Shown piece after piece: positions 36,901-46,356 of a stretch of 46,356 bases of DNA; within the stretch, counting starts at the first letter, position 1; the number at the start of each line of letters is the position of its first letter. Made by a program: the position numbers and the translations under genes. The notes under the pieces are model-generated. The model worked only from the letters and a program-made list of their open reading frames with translations, was not told where the DNA came from and ran no database searches. Source of the stretch: Basidiobolus ranarum (taxonomy: Eukaryota; Basidiobolomycota; Basidiobolomycetes; Basidiobolales); assembly GCA_040143965.1 (NCBI GenBank), contig JASJQH010006899.1, positions 1-46,356 of the forward strand, read 5' to 3'.

Positions 36901-37454
36901 AAATGATAAGGTAAGTAACTTCATGGGTGGTGATTCCGATCTGGATTCTATAATATATACCAGTAGTTAAAGCTTTCAAACGTGGAAGCGTGACGGTGGG
37001 AGCAGTTGCAATCGCCGTATAAGGTAAAGCTTTACCGGTTTTGATCAACCTATTTGAAAAATAAGATTAAATTTACCAATACGTATGCAGATTTCCTCTT
37101 TTTAAAACGAGTACTTACTCTTGAGCAAACTTCATTTGGGAATCCTCAGAAAATACAAAGTCGCTGAGTATAGTATACGAAGCTAAGTATTTAGTAATAA
37201 CCTGAGGTATTTAACTTGTCTCACCTGCGTAAAGCATCTACCAACATGAATACAAGTTTATCGAATTGAGGCTTTGGTAATATGTCGCTATCATTTTGAC
37301 TGTTGGCTGTCTCGAAAAGAGGTGGAAGATCGGATAGCTCAGTAAATCCGGTCAAGTTCGTTTTAAACGGAAAAAATCCTTGCACAAAGAAGTAAAATCC
37401 GGTTGTTAGAAGTCCATATAGCGCTAGAAGAAAAGGAAGGTTCTGAAGTTTCAT
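33923..37454 (-). CDS. GPI7: GPI ethanolamine-phosphate transferase 2 (Gpi7/Las21, PIG-G type)
   Basis: ER membrane enzyme that adds ethanolamine phosphate to the second mannose of GPI anchors. The N terminus is a signal anchor (LPFLLALYGLLTTGFYFFVQ), followed by the alkaline-phosphatase-like lumenal domain: FMLVDALRSDFVF, TAPTVTLPRLKALTTG, HFYGDDTWMRLFPEMF, LHYLGLDHIGHSSGP and CGDHGMNEMGNHGGSSAGE with the metal-binding Asp/His residues. A long polytopic C-terminal half follows, with ALGNSNSLASVDLSNSYIGL, and it ends LRTHLFIWTVFSPRYLYEV plus a last helix. The FALGNSNSLASVD and GNHGGSS blocks assign it to PIG-G/Las21 rather than PIG-O/Gpi13 or PIG-N/Mcd4. Many introns, not all boundaries fixed. 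Confidence 0.88.
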
Positions 37455-37842
37455 GGTTATTTAGTGCACTCGCAAAGAATACGTCTTTGCTAAGTGGCAT
37501 TTGAAATTATGCTAGAACCTCACATTATTAAAGCACAATTTAAAAATCTCATGTAGGAAGTTGATTGATCGTTAGGGAAGCAAAACACAGATCAGTAGGG
37601 TTAGGGTTGAAAGCTTTGACCAAAACCATCAAGATTAATCAATCTCTCAAAAAGCGCACAAAATGATGTTCTTCGGTTGTTCTTTCCATAAATGTCAATA
37701 AGCCCACAAAATGATGTTACGTATTTATTCTAGTAAGAACATTGCTATCCATTATAATAATAATAATGGCGTCGTCTTGCCTTGAGAAATGTCACATCAC
37801 TATCTGTGTTTTATACACAGCATCAATGTATAATTGGTTTGT
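37455..37842. other. Intergenic: GPI7 promoter and TIP41 3' flank
   Basis: 388 bp with two exact copies of CACAAAATGATGTT (37657-37670 and 37705-37718, 48 bp apart) and a short TAA repeat near 37757. No gene seen. Confidence 0.5.
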
Positions 37843-39072
37843 TTAGGCTTTTGTCTGTTGAGAAGGGTCTAGCTCAACAATTTCTATGCGAGTCAAAGAT
37901 GGATCAGGCCCTGGCATAACGCTAACAACCCAGTTTGGATCGCTAAGTAGAGAAATATCATCCTTCTTCCAGGTAGGGATTTTCTAAAAATGAGGAAATC
38001 CACATCATGAGTATCAAATGAAAGACTAAAAGTACCTGCTGCGCCTCACCTTACGGATACCGATGTATGGCTCCTCTTGGGATGTGTACTCTTTAATTAG
38101 ATAAGAGGTATCAAACGCATGGTATATCCTAGTGTCATTAACACGGAAAAGAACGTCGTCGACGCGAAGGAAAAACCGTTGAAGAATAAAAAATCCAGAA
38201 GGCATAACACGCTTCAAATAAATATGTTAAAAAATGTTCATCGAAGAGTTCGATACAATTTCAACCACATCTTACTATCTTAACACTAAGAATGGCACTT
38301 CCATTGTCTGCAAGTTCATCCTCATATAGGACTAGATGGTCATAAAACAATATAGGCTCAGGATTTTTCAACTTCTCAATATCGATAGTTTTGGTCGTAT
38401 TATGAAAGGCAAACTAATTGTTCATTCATTTGTTAGTTGAAGTACTCCGTGAAAAGCAGAGACGATATTGGAACTTACATTTGAAGAGACCTGTGTTCCA
38501 TCATAATTAGTAGTATATGTCCAATCGAAAGGGTTGATAACTCCTTTTACATCTTGTGTCTTGTCTCTATAAAGAGTGTCAATATATAACATTTCAATAT
38601 CCAATACTAAACATTGATTACCTTTTTTCGGTCCAGTGTTGAGCATAGGCGACACTAATAAGTCCGGCACTTTCTGCGGAATTACCAACTCGTTTAAGAG
38701 CATCCAATGCCTTAAAAGTGTAAGAGAATCCTTGAGAATGCTCAAGAAGTAAATGGTTGTTTCCAAACATCATTTCGGGTAATGGTATCCCAAGAATGGC
38801 CGAGTCACTAGATATATGATAATAATAGTCAGTGGGTTGGTGAGTTTCTAAGTATTTTAAGTTCAATGTATTCATAAAAAAAAGCTACAAATTTGAGTTA
38901 TTGAAAGAACAATAGTTTACCGAGTGATTTCGGCTGAATCCAAAATAGGTTGCTTTCGTGAAGTAATGGTCCAGTTTAAAATCTTTATTCCCTGTATACC
39001 ATTTTCTTTGATAAGTTCGAAGATAGGTACATCTTTGGACTTTAAGTTGTGTGGAGAAGGCTGTGTCGCCAT
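37843..39072 (-). CDS. TIP41: TIP41-like TOR-pathway regulator
   Basis: Binds the PP2A-associated protein Tap42/alpha4 or PP2A-type catalytic subunits and modulates TORC1 signalling. Starts [20 protein letters not shown]; about five exons. Family landmarks: [35 protein letters not shown], the diagnostic [53 protein letters not shown] and [17 protein letters not shown], then EPYIGIRK and a C-terminal tail ending DPSQQTKA. A palindromic TCACGTGA lies about 125 bp upstream. Length is normal for fungal TIP41 and no domain is missing. Confidence 0.93.
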
Positions 39073-39441
39073 TTTCTAAAGGAATATATACTTACTCAAA
39101 GTGGTTGGCATAGAAATAAATAAAAGAAAACTCAGAACAATTTCTGATCATTCTTGAAACAGTACTCAATCATCATGAATTGGATTTTCTAAAGTTCACG
39201 TGACTATTTGGGTACTTGTGGCTTGGTAGTTAAAACTATTTAAAAGATTTTTTGATGTGTCAAAATTGAAGATAATAATTTAATTGCAAGCGAAACTATT
39301 ATATGGACAAAGGTTTATTTGTTACGATATGATGATTACTTATATACATCGCCATTTTGTTAACTATATATGCTTACGAGCTTTTGCACATCCATTTACT
39401 AAGAATAATCCGATATAGTTCAATGTGTAGGAGTCTTACAC
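39073..39441. other. Intergenic: TIP41 promoter and 3' flank of the LEA-like/MAPEG gene
   Basis: 369 bp, AT-rich, with the palindromic E-box at 39196-39203. No gene seen. Confidence 0.5.
39196..39203. promoter_or_regulatory. Palindromic TCACGTGA E-box upstream of TIP41
   Basis: TTCACGTGAC differs by one base from the GTCACGTGAC element bound by bHLH factors (Cbf1, TFEB/MITF types). It sits about 125 bp from the TIP41 start codon. A regulatory role is inferred. Confidence 0.4.
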
Positions 39442-41133
39442 TTAGGCGGCTACCAACCAAGGATTGCCGGTTAGCCCAACAATTCCACACGAAAAAGCAG
39501 CTACACCGAGGCCAGTCCAAGAGAGATAAGTTCCGAACTCACGCGTGGATGGATTCTCTGTTGTAAATAGCAATGTACCACCGATGACTGTAGCAAAGAG
39601 GATATGTAGCAGAACACTAGGATAACCACTCATTTCCATGAATCCCAACAGTATCAATGCAATTGGCATAGTTGAAGAGAATTGGTTTAGGTTGGTGACT
39701 GAACGACGTAATTCCAACAGTGGGCCCTCAGGTCTGTAAGGCTCGTACGATGATTTCTCTGATCTTTCAACGACAGCTGCGCTTCTCGATAACTCAGCAG
39801 ATCCATCTCCGGAGAAAGTGATAGTTCTTTTTCTGTGAAGCCAAGCACGGCGGGACAATAAAATAAAATGAATGGCAATAATCGATGCATAGAAGGTAGA
39901 TAGCTGAGGATAACTAGGTGTACTCCCGATAGAAGGCTCGATCAATCCAGAATTGTGAGTTGGATATTTAGAGTTTTGCTGTATATAACCTCTAACATGA
40001 TCCCAGTTTGACTGTGCACGATCTTTAATATCTTCTGCCCCTTTCTCAAATTGATCGGGGAAGCTTGTAACAGTTGGTACATTATTCTTTAACTTGGAGG
40101 CAGCTTGATTCTTCAGATCGTCAGCATTTTGAGTCACTTGAACGACATTCTCAGATACTTGACTCAATTTATCACCAACATAGTCATGGGCTTCATCCCA
40201 AGCTGACTGTCCCTTATCTACAAAATCGTTGATGTAATCTTCACCCTGCTCTTTATATTTTTCAGCTGTATCTTTCACGTTCTCCGCTGCTCCTTTAAGT
40301 TTGCCCTTAGCTTCATCATAATAACCAGCAAAAGCATCTTGCGCATTCTCACCTTGCTGAAGTGCCCCGTTCTTGAGATCGTCTGCTGATAACTTGACGT
40401 AGTTGTTTACATAGTTGTAATAGTCTTCTCCTTCCTCTCTAGCTTTGTCATAGTAATTTTGAGCTTTACGGGAAGCTTCGGAAGAACCATCTTTGATCTG
40501 AGAAGTCGCAGATTCAGCATATTCACCTGCTGCTCCAGTAGCCCTATCCTTCCAGTTTACTGCATCATGAGCATATTCGGCAGCCTTCTGCTTGGCGTGC
40601 TCCCAAGAATCGCCAACTTTTTCAGTTGCTTGGGAACCTAGAGATGTGGCACTTGAGTAAGCATCGCCGGCCATATTTTTGCCGTCTTCATATTGATCCT
40701 TCAGTCGTTCATAGTGGTCGCTAACATAGTTCTGGCCATCCGATACCTTACCATTGGCCTGGTGTTTGACAGAATGATAACCATGTTGTACTCCTACTTT
40801 TCCTTCGTTAGCAACACGATTGGCCTTATTTTTAGCTTCATCATACAGGTACTGGGCATCATTTTTGATGTTCTCATACTGATGATTGCCCTTATTCTTG
40901 ATGGAATTGTATTGGTATCCGGCTTCACCTTTTAGATATTCGTATCCATCTGCCACATTGTCTTTTAACTCTTCGTATTTGTTATTTACATTGTCGGTAG
41001 CATCTTCCAAGGTAGATTGAGCTGCTTGACCTGCGTCTTGTGCAGCATGCTTTACCTTCTCAATTGGAGTGTCATGATGAAACATGGATTTAACTCGGTC
41101 AGCGATGTTGACATATCCATTGTGATCAAGCAT
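39442..41133 (-). CDS. LEA/apolipoprotein-like amphipathic repeat protein fused to a C-terminal MAPEG domain (563 aa, intronless)
   Basis: A single uninterrupted 563-codon frame, unusual here because nearly all neighbours are intron-rich. Residues about 25-390 are hydrophilic, Lys/Glu/Asp/Ala/Tyr-rich, with degenerate roughly 11-residue amphipathic-helix repeats (for example YDEAKGKLKGAAENVKDTA and YEELKDNVADGYEYLKGEA), like group-3 LEA or lipid-droplet-binding proteins. Residues about 410-563 form a MAPEG domain: a first membrane helix (YASIIAIHFILLSRRAW), the loop FSGDGSAELSR, the NLNQFSSTMPIALILLGFME block and further membrane helices. MAPEG enzymes are glutathione-dependent membrane proteins, but the usual Glu in the N..E..P block is Ser/Thr here, so activity is doubtful. 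There is no signal peptide. Function is unknown; a membrane-anchored protectant or lipid-surface coat is a guess. Confidence 0.78.
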   Translation of the reverse strand: MLDHNGYVNIADRVKSMFHHDTPIEKVKHAAQDAGQAAQSTLEDATDNVNNKYEELKDNVADGYEYLKGEAGYQYNSIKNKGNHQYENIKNDAQYLYDEAKNKANRVANEGKVGVQHGYHSVKHQANGKVSDGQNYVSDHYERLKDQYEDGKNMAGDAYSSATSLGSQATEKVGDSWEHAKQKAAEYAHDAVNWKDRATGAAGEYAESATSQIKDGSSEASRKAQNYYDKAREEGEDYYNYVNNYVKLSADDLKNGALQQGENAQDAFAGYYDEAKGKLKGAAENVKDTAEKYKEQGEDYINDFVDKGQSAWDEAHDYVGDKLSQVSENVVQVTQNADDLKNQAASKLKNNVPTVTSFPDQFEKGAEDIKDRAQSNWDHVRGYIQQNSKYPTHNSGLIEPSIGSTPSYPQLSTFYASIIAIHFILLSRRAWLHRKRTITFSGDGSAELSRSAAVVERSEKSSYEPYRPEGPLLELRRSVTNLNQFSSTMPIALILLGFMEMSGYPSVLLHILFATVIGGTLLFTTENPSTREFGTYLSWTGLGVAAFSCGIVGLTGNPWLVAA

Positions 41134-41984
41134 GTTGTTGTAGTAATAAGAGTTGGAGAAAAGAAATTGACTTGAGAGTGATAGTGGTACTTCTCAGGGT
41201 TATATACGTGAGTAGATCCAAATCAATGTTCACTTCTTCCAGGTTAGAAATTGATCAAACTATAGTGATGAATCAGTCCTACTGTGCTGGTAACTTCGTG
41301 ACGTGTGGTTTCGCTATACTAAATTCTTAATAGAAATGAGCACAGTCATTAGGTATCTTTCAATATCAAACCAATCATATATATTTATGTAATAATTGTC
41401 ACTCTTATTGAAATTTACTATCTTTTTCGCAGGCCGCAGATGACATATGTCTTATAGCTTTCTGGATGAGTTAGCATTTACTTAGTTGGAGTCATTGTAT
41501 AAGATAACTGACGTCACATTTTTAATATGGTTTAGCTGAATATGCTATGAGGGAACTGTGACGTGATTGATATGGATGTAGTAATGATGGCTGCCGTTTT
41601 TTAAAAACTTTATTGCGTTGATGCGACAAATTTAGTTGATGTAGCATGTGCTTTGGGTTTTGGTAAAGAGAATTATATACCTTCGTGGAAATCCTCCGCT
41701 CAGTTTGTGCTCCTCTTTTCCTATCATGTTTCATCATGTTTCATCATGTTTCATCATGTTACGGCATGTTACGGCATGTTACGGCATGTTGCTGCATGTT
41801 ACAGCTTGTTTAACTCACTTCTTAACTACATAATATCTTGGCTTGGCAACCCCAATGCATCCATTTCTAACAAATAATCAGGAGTTACTGCGGTCGGGTG
41901 GTACATCAATTTTCTTGGCAGCGTGATCAACATTGTAATACTTATAGCTTAATTTCTGGACAAGAAACGTACCTTACCCTAACT
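41134..41984. other. Divergent intergenic region containing a 10-bp tandem repeat
   Basis: 851 bp between the LEA-like/MAPEG start and the preferred BRI3-like start. Apart from the repeat at 41721-41810 I see no gene. An in-frame upstream ATG at 41898 could extend the BRI3-like protein. Confidence 0.5.
41721..41810 (+). repeat. Nine-unit 10-bp tandem repeat, core CATGTT
   Basis: Nine consecutive 10-bp units: one CTATCATGTT, three TCATCATGTT, three ACGGCATGTT, one GCTGCATGTT and one ACAGCTTGTT. The CATGTT half is constant in eight units while the other four bases switch in blocks, so the array grew by two rounds of duplication. It lies about 175 bp upstream of the BRI3-like start and about 590 bp from the LEA-like start. 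Confidence 0.9.
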
Positions 41985-42482
41985 ATGACATCAAAGCCTA
42001 ACGATAAAGAATCTCAACAAGCGTTGATTCCTCAAGGAACCCCTCCTTCATACGATCAAAGCACTTCTGTTCAAGGAAGTCCACAGCCTGGTGTACCCAA
42101 TCCACTTTATCCTTCTCTTCCTACTTCGTATCCTTACGTAGCCGTACCAGATCAATACTCCTATCAAAGAACCGAGAATTTTTCTACCGTACCATGCCCC
42201 ACATACCCACATTATATCGCTCAGCAAGCACAACCACAACAGCTTAACAATAACTCTCCTCTGTACCCTTTTAATGTACCAAAATATCACTACCAACCAC
42301 TCATTGGTAGTAATCCTAACCCAGCTTCACAAATTTGTGGTGCAGGTGGTGAGCACCAGTTTGATAAGGAATTTACTTTAGGAGGAATATTCCTTGCCGT
42401 GTTTTTCTTTCCACTTGGGATCCTTCCCTGCTTGTGCATGACCGACAAACGTTGTACTAAGTGTGGGGGCCGCTTTGATTAG
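41985..42482 (+). CDS. BRI3: BRI3-like small membrane protein (brain protein I3 family)
   Basis: Intronless. The preferred start MTSKPNDKES gives 165 residues; an upstream in-frame ATG (41898) would add 29. The N-terminal two thirds are Pro/Tyr/Gln-rich and disordered, with a PPSYD (PPxY) motif able to bind WW-domain ubiquitin ligases. The C terminus has the BRI3 hallmark: one hydrophobic segment, GGIFLAVFFFPLGILPCLCM, followed by the Cys cluster RCTKCGGRFD. BRI3 proteins in animals sit in late endosomes/lysosomes. Function here is unknown. Confidence 0.75.
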   Translation: MTSKPNDKESQQALIPQGTPPSYDQSTSVQGSPQPGVPNPLYPSLPTSYPYVAVPDQYSYQRTENFSTVPCPTYPHYIAQQAQPQQLNNNSPLYPFNVPKYHYQPLIGSNPNPASQICGAGGEHQFDKEFTLGGIFLAVFFFPLGILPCLCMTDKRCTKCGGRFD

Positions 42483-42975
42483 AGAGTACTATACTGCTCG
42501 ACTGGATTCTGTATTCATATAATTTCTTCGACGCAGGGCTTAATCATGCCAGTATTTGTACACTTTTAAGTAATCCATTCTAATATACCGTTATCAACAA
42601 TAAACTAAATTTTTTAAAATGAAGTATCGAAAGTTAACTAAATCATGGTTTTTTTGTGTTCTTACTGATAAGAATTGAGTAGTATTACTATGTGTATACT
42701 CTATATTAAAAGAAATGGAATATTCGTGTGCAACTTACCAACAGAACATTCGCTAAGGCTCTTTTGATGTGTGGAACTTACCAGAACAACCGTTTTATTA
42801 CTAAAATGGAAGTAGATACAAAACCAGGTGCTTAAGTTGTTACCTAGTTTCAGATGACAATCGATGTCAATTACAATGATCAATTTATTTACTTGTATAT
42901 GAGATGAGGATTGACTCGGTGCAAACAATCTAACTTCATGATACTGTTTATATTATCTTGGGTTGGTTCCATTGT
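42483..42975. other. Convergent intergenic region (BRI3-like / ZNRD2-like)
   Basis: 493 bp of AT-rich 3' flanking DNA with AATAAA-type words near 42598. Open frames here show no recognisable coding features. Confidence 0.5.
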
Positions 42976-43982
42976 TTATAATAGTACATCAACCTCCATA
43001 CAGTTTGTGATGGCAGTGGAACAACTTGAAATAGCATCACAAATTTCCTTGATCAGACGTGGGTCGTTAGTAGTTTGAAGACTATTACGAAGTTGATTCA
43101 TCTTGTCACTTAAAGTATCAACCATAGCATCATGGTCATATATGCTTGTCGCGGCAAAGTTTCTCTTCTGGCTTTGTGCGACTGGAGTTGGTTGCTGATA
43201 ATAAGAAAAAATACCTTAGCACATAAACCATGATAAGATGTATTGAAAAAGGCCTAAAATACCTCTTTGTGGGTCTCTTGGCTGACAACTGGAGCTGGAG
43301 GAATTTGGTCTTTCATTTGTGGCTTGGCATCGTTATCTGGAACGGCGGGCTTTGTGTCAATAGGGTTTTGATGACTTTGAGAATTTTCTACGTCAGCATC
43401 CTGTTCACGAAGGTAATTTTTCTGACAAATAACGCAGTGAAGATGTTTATCTTGTCTACTACGAATTAATGGTACCTAAATATATAATAAAAATAAAACA
43501 TTACTATTTACTCGTGTATCCAATTGTTATAAGAATAAATCATACCCCATAGCAACTCTCATTGGGACATACATCCTCCATCATGGCCCAACCTTGAAGC
43601 ATCTTGGCTCCGATCAGTTTCGAAGCTTGTTGAGATTGAACTCTTCTTTTTTCAGCTTCGTCTGGTTTGATCGCACTGTATGTGTCGTCTTCCTGTTCTG
43701 AGGTATTTTGTACTTCATTTGAAAGAGGAGATTTTTTTGGCTCAGATTTGCTCTGCTTTTCTGGATCGTCACATAGCACACAAAATTTGATCTTGTTATC
43801 TTTAGAACGCATTAGAGGAACCGAACATGAGGGTGTCGAACATGTATCATCCATTAATACCTAACAAGAAGAGAATTTAGCAATGGAGGAATATCTCAGT
43901 ATGATTAAATAGTTCAGATATTTACCCATCCTTTAAGTAGGTAATTTCCAATAAGATTGGCGGCATGGTCAAGGTTACTCAT
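42976..43982 (-). CDS. ZNRD2: ZNRD2/SSSCA1-like protein with two Auto_anti-p27 zinc ribbons
   Basis: Starts MSNLDHAANLIGNYLLKGW at 43982 and has at least three introns. Two copies of the family domain are visible: GNYLLKGWVLMDDTC with zinc ligands CSTPSC and CVLC, then GAKMLQGWAMMEDVC with CPNESC and CVIC. The linkers are acidic, Ser/Pro/Gln-rich and disordered. The C terminus is a helical segment (DTLSDKMNQLRNSLQTTND..). Animal ZNRD2 has been linked to tankyrase binding and centromere/mitosis; the fungal role is not known. Confidence 0.85.
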
Positions 43983-44222
43983 GTGGAATTGAATTATGTC
44001 CGAGAGGATTCAAGCTAACTGAAGGGTCTTCTCACCACAATAGTGTATGCCACTTAAGTGTTACCCATGTATTAAATTTTTTGTCGAAAATACGAGATGG
44101 TAAAATAAGTTATTGGCTGCATGTTTGATGTGACTGTTATTGGAATAGATTTCATTGTTTAAATAGTGATTTAATTGAAATATAAATTGATGAGTAAAAT
44201 TCATAAAAGTACATGTGAAAAA
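43983..44222. other. Intergenic: ZNRD2-like promoter and ABC transporter 3' flank
   Basis: 240 bp, AT-rich, no gene seen. Confidence 0.5.
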
Positions 44223-46356
44223 CTATTGCAGTTTGGGTTTGGTAGGATTAGCTTCACGAATTAATTTCAAGAATACTTCCTCGAGAGTAGTTTGTGATAT
44301 ACCCCATGCTTGAACTATGCGACCATTTGGATTCTCAGCATCTTCTTCTAGGAATCTGACAAATACAGGAATATGTTGCATGCATTCCAATGGAAATTGA
44401 TAGATAAGCGACCCAGCAGAATCATCTTCAAGCTTGACCCCAGGTACCATTTTAGTAACGATGCTTCGAACCTGAGCATTGTGTTCGGGATGAACAACCA
44501 TAGATATGCGATATCCGGCACCAAATTTGTTTTTCAATTGAATGGAATTACCCAGCGCGCTGAAAATCCCTTAATAGTAAGTAAATGTTGGAGATGGATG
44601 TAACAATAAACTCCCACCTTAAACGACCAAGAGCCATAATGGCAATGCGATCTCCTAGGACGTCGGCTTCTTCCATCGAATGTGTAGTCTTATAAGGAAT
44701 GGTTAGTTGGGTTCAAAAGGTAAATACAGCTACTTAGATTACCAGGATGATGACTCGGTTTTGCTTAAATTTCTCGATAAATGACCAGACATGGCGTCTG
44801 TTGACGGGGTCCATACCTATCGCAAAAGAATCTTGATCAGTATGTGCATATATATGACGAAACCTTTGAAATGACTTTACCAGTGGTAGGTTCATCCATA
44901 AAGACAATCTTTGGGTCACCAAGAGTGGAGATAACAACACTTAATCTACGCTTCATTCTGAAAGATCCATTAGTACAGTTGTTTCATCAGATACACATAT
45001 AAAAATCACCAACCCTCCGCTATATGCCTCTGATCGTTTATTGGCCACCTTCCACAGTCTAACAGCCTCGAGTCTGGACTTGACGAGACCAGGGATTTCC
45101 TTACGGGGGACACCTTTAAGACCAGCGTATAATTCGATATGTTCGGCTGCAGTCAAGTCGTCGAATAGGATATCATGCTATTTAGATAAATGTTATTACG
45201 CTGCATCATCATCCTAAGCACAAATTTTGTTTACCTGTGGACAAACTCCTAGCATTCCTCGAATAATATCAATATCGTCAGAGCGAGTGTAGCCAAAAAA
45301 CCAGGCATCGCCACTTGAGGCTGGAGTCAATCCTGAAAGAATGTTCATAGTAGTACTAAATATAAGGTATAAGTGTTGAGAAGCGAAGTGGACACTATAT
45401 TTACAACACTTACCTCTTGCCTGCGCCGTTTTGACCTAGCAACGCTAACCTGAAGAATAAATTCTAATAAGTATGACATTTAAGAAGTATTAGCTCTATC
45501 GATTTTCCATTACAATTTTCCTTCTTGTAGAGTAAGACAAAGATCACGGACGGCAACTTTGTCAAGTTTTGACTTTTTGAACATTCCGTTTTTGTAGACC
45601 TTTCGAAGGTTGGCAATTCTGATGGCAGCAGGATATTCTAAAATCTAAGGTTTAGTACTCGAGATTCCACTGATCCCCTGGTTTATTTAGATCTACCTGT
45701 ATCGTATAGTGCTTCACGCTCACGGCTAACATCATCATCTTCATTTTCTGGTGTCTGGAATTGTAAGATTGTTAATCAGTTTCCCGTGAAATCTATACAA
45801 ATGATACACATACTAGCTTAAGACGTGAGTGCTGACTCTTGACGTGCTGTAACCAATTTCCAAGATCGTGGTTGGATGAGCGTTTTGTTATCCAGTAGGT
45901 TGGTTTAAGGAAGAACCAAGGAGGGTAACAAAAGCCAAATTCATCAGGAATGATTTTATCGAAATACCTAGAATGATAAGAAATCAATATAAGATGTCGC
46001 TATTATTCTGTATCTCTAAAAGAATACCATGTAAGCGCCCCATAAAGGCCAATATTCATCAACAGTAAATACCAAGACATTACTGGTGGTGGCACATTTG
46101 GATAATTTCCTTCCAGACCAGAGACTGGTTGGTCAAATGCCCGAATGAAAAGATCCTTCCACGCAAACCCTAATGTAAAGAGTTAAGCTCAAGCATACCA
46201 TTACTAATACAATCATATAAACATCCTACCAGGGCCGGGGATCAAGGTATTGGACAACGTGTCCAGTTTACCCGCAGTGAGTAAAGATATATCGAGGAAT
46301 ATTTTACCAAAATTGAAGAAAGGAAAGAACATTAAAACTAAAGCAATGTTAGTGAG
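44223..46356 (-). CDS. ABCA-type ABC transporter, 3' part (N terminus outside the window)
   Basis: Partial gene entering from the right edge and ending at 44223, with many introns. The visible part begins with membrane helices and the loop typical of ABCA proteins (WYFDKIIPDEFGFCYPPWFF), then a nucleotide-binding domain: Walker A LLGQNGAGKSTTMNILSG (split by an intron inside the motif), Q-loop GVCPQHDILFDDLT, ABC signature YSGGMKRRLSVV, Walker B KIVFMDEPTTGMDP and H-loop TTHSMEEADVLGDRIA. A regulatory C-terminal tail ends TLEEVFLKLIREANPTKP. ABCA transporters move lipids across or within membranes; substrate unknown. All NBD motifs seen are intact. Whether it is half-size or full-size cannot be told from this window. 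Confidence 0.9.

Noticed and set aside
33923-37454. First thought to be GPI13/PIG-O
   Set aside because: The GNHGGSS and ALGNSNSLASVD blocks and the LHYLGLDHIGHSSGP motif fit PIG-G/Las21 (GPI7), not PIG-O.
40459-40935. Hydrophobic plus-strand open frames opposite the LEA-like region
   Set aside because: They are the antisense shadow of the charged repeat gene: complements of Lys/Glu/Asp codons give Phe/Leu/Val-rich frames. The minus-strand 563-codon frame is the real one.
1-46356. tRNA, rRNA, CRISPR or prophage signals
   Set aside because: I looked for B-box-like words, regularly spaced repeats and phage-type genes and found none I could support. The only regular array is the 10-bp repeat, which has no spacers.

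Overview
This window is nuclear DNA of a fungus, most likely a non-Dikarya (zygomycete-grade: Mucoromycota or Zoopagomycota) species. It is AT-rich. Genes are broken by many short introns, mostly about 50-75 nt, with GT..AG ends and a recurrent CTAAC branch-point motif close to the acceptor. The gene set mixes general fungal genes (NUR1, SIZ1, SEC8, GPI7, TIP41, DPH6) with genes missing from the familiar yeasts (PUS10, ferroportin, NUDCD1, BRI3-like, ABCA-type transporter). The phylum is an inference; I see no rRNA or tRNA to settle it. I found no bacterial, phage or CRISPR features.

Layout. Bases 1-1935 are a Ty1/copia retrotransposon on the minus strand, cut by the window edge. Only gag and the 5' LTR are present. 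Behind the 5' LTR sit further tandem LTR copies, one of them split by an inverted solo LTR. Bases 2512-14200 hold a small CTD-type phosphatase (CTDSPL2-like), a 49-residue basic protein gene, a NUDCD1 homologue, an AAAP amino-acid transporter and the diphthamide ligase DPH6 with two RidA domains. Bases 14182-20697 hold a SIZ1/PIAS SUMO ligase, a NUR1-type nuclear-rim protein and the pseudouridine synthase PUS10. Bases 20839-24693 hold an ACAD10/11-type acyl-CoA dehydrogenase with a peroxisomal-type C terminus, facing away from a ferroportin-type iron exporter. Bases 24799-33824 hold a large gene I could not identify, sharing a short divergent promoter with exocyst SEC8. Bases 33923-39072 hold the GPI-anchor ethanolamine-phosphate transferase GPI7 and TIP41. 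Bases 39442-46356 hold an unusual fusion of a long LEA/apolipoprotein-like amphipathic repeat region with a MAPEG membrane domain, a BRI3-like membrane protein behind a nine-unit 10-bp tandem repeat, a tandem-zinc-ribbon ZNRD2 protein, and the 3' part of an ABCA-type transporter that runs off the window.

The genes do not form an operon or an obvious cluster. They are housekeeping functions (tRNA and EF2 modification, SUMOylation, TOR/PP2A signalling, secretion, GPI anchors, membrane transport) in mixed orientations, with several close divergent or convergent pairs. The most unusual items are the LEA-like/MAPEG fusion, the helically phased 10-bp repeat between it and the BRI3-like gene, and the nested LTR cluster. 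Exon boundaries given here were read by eye from splice signals and reading-frame continuity, without transcript data.
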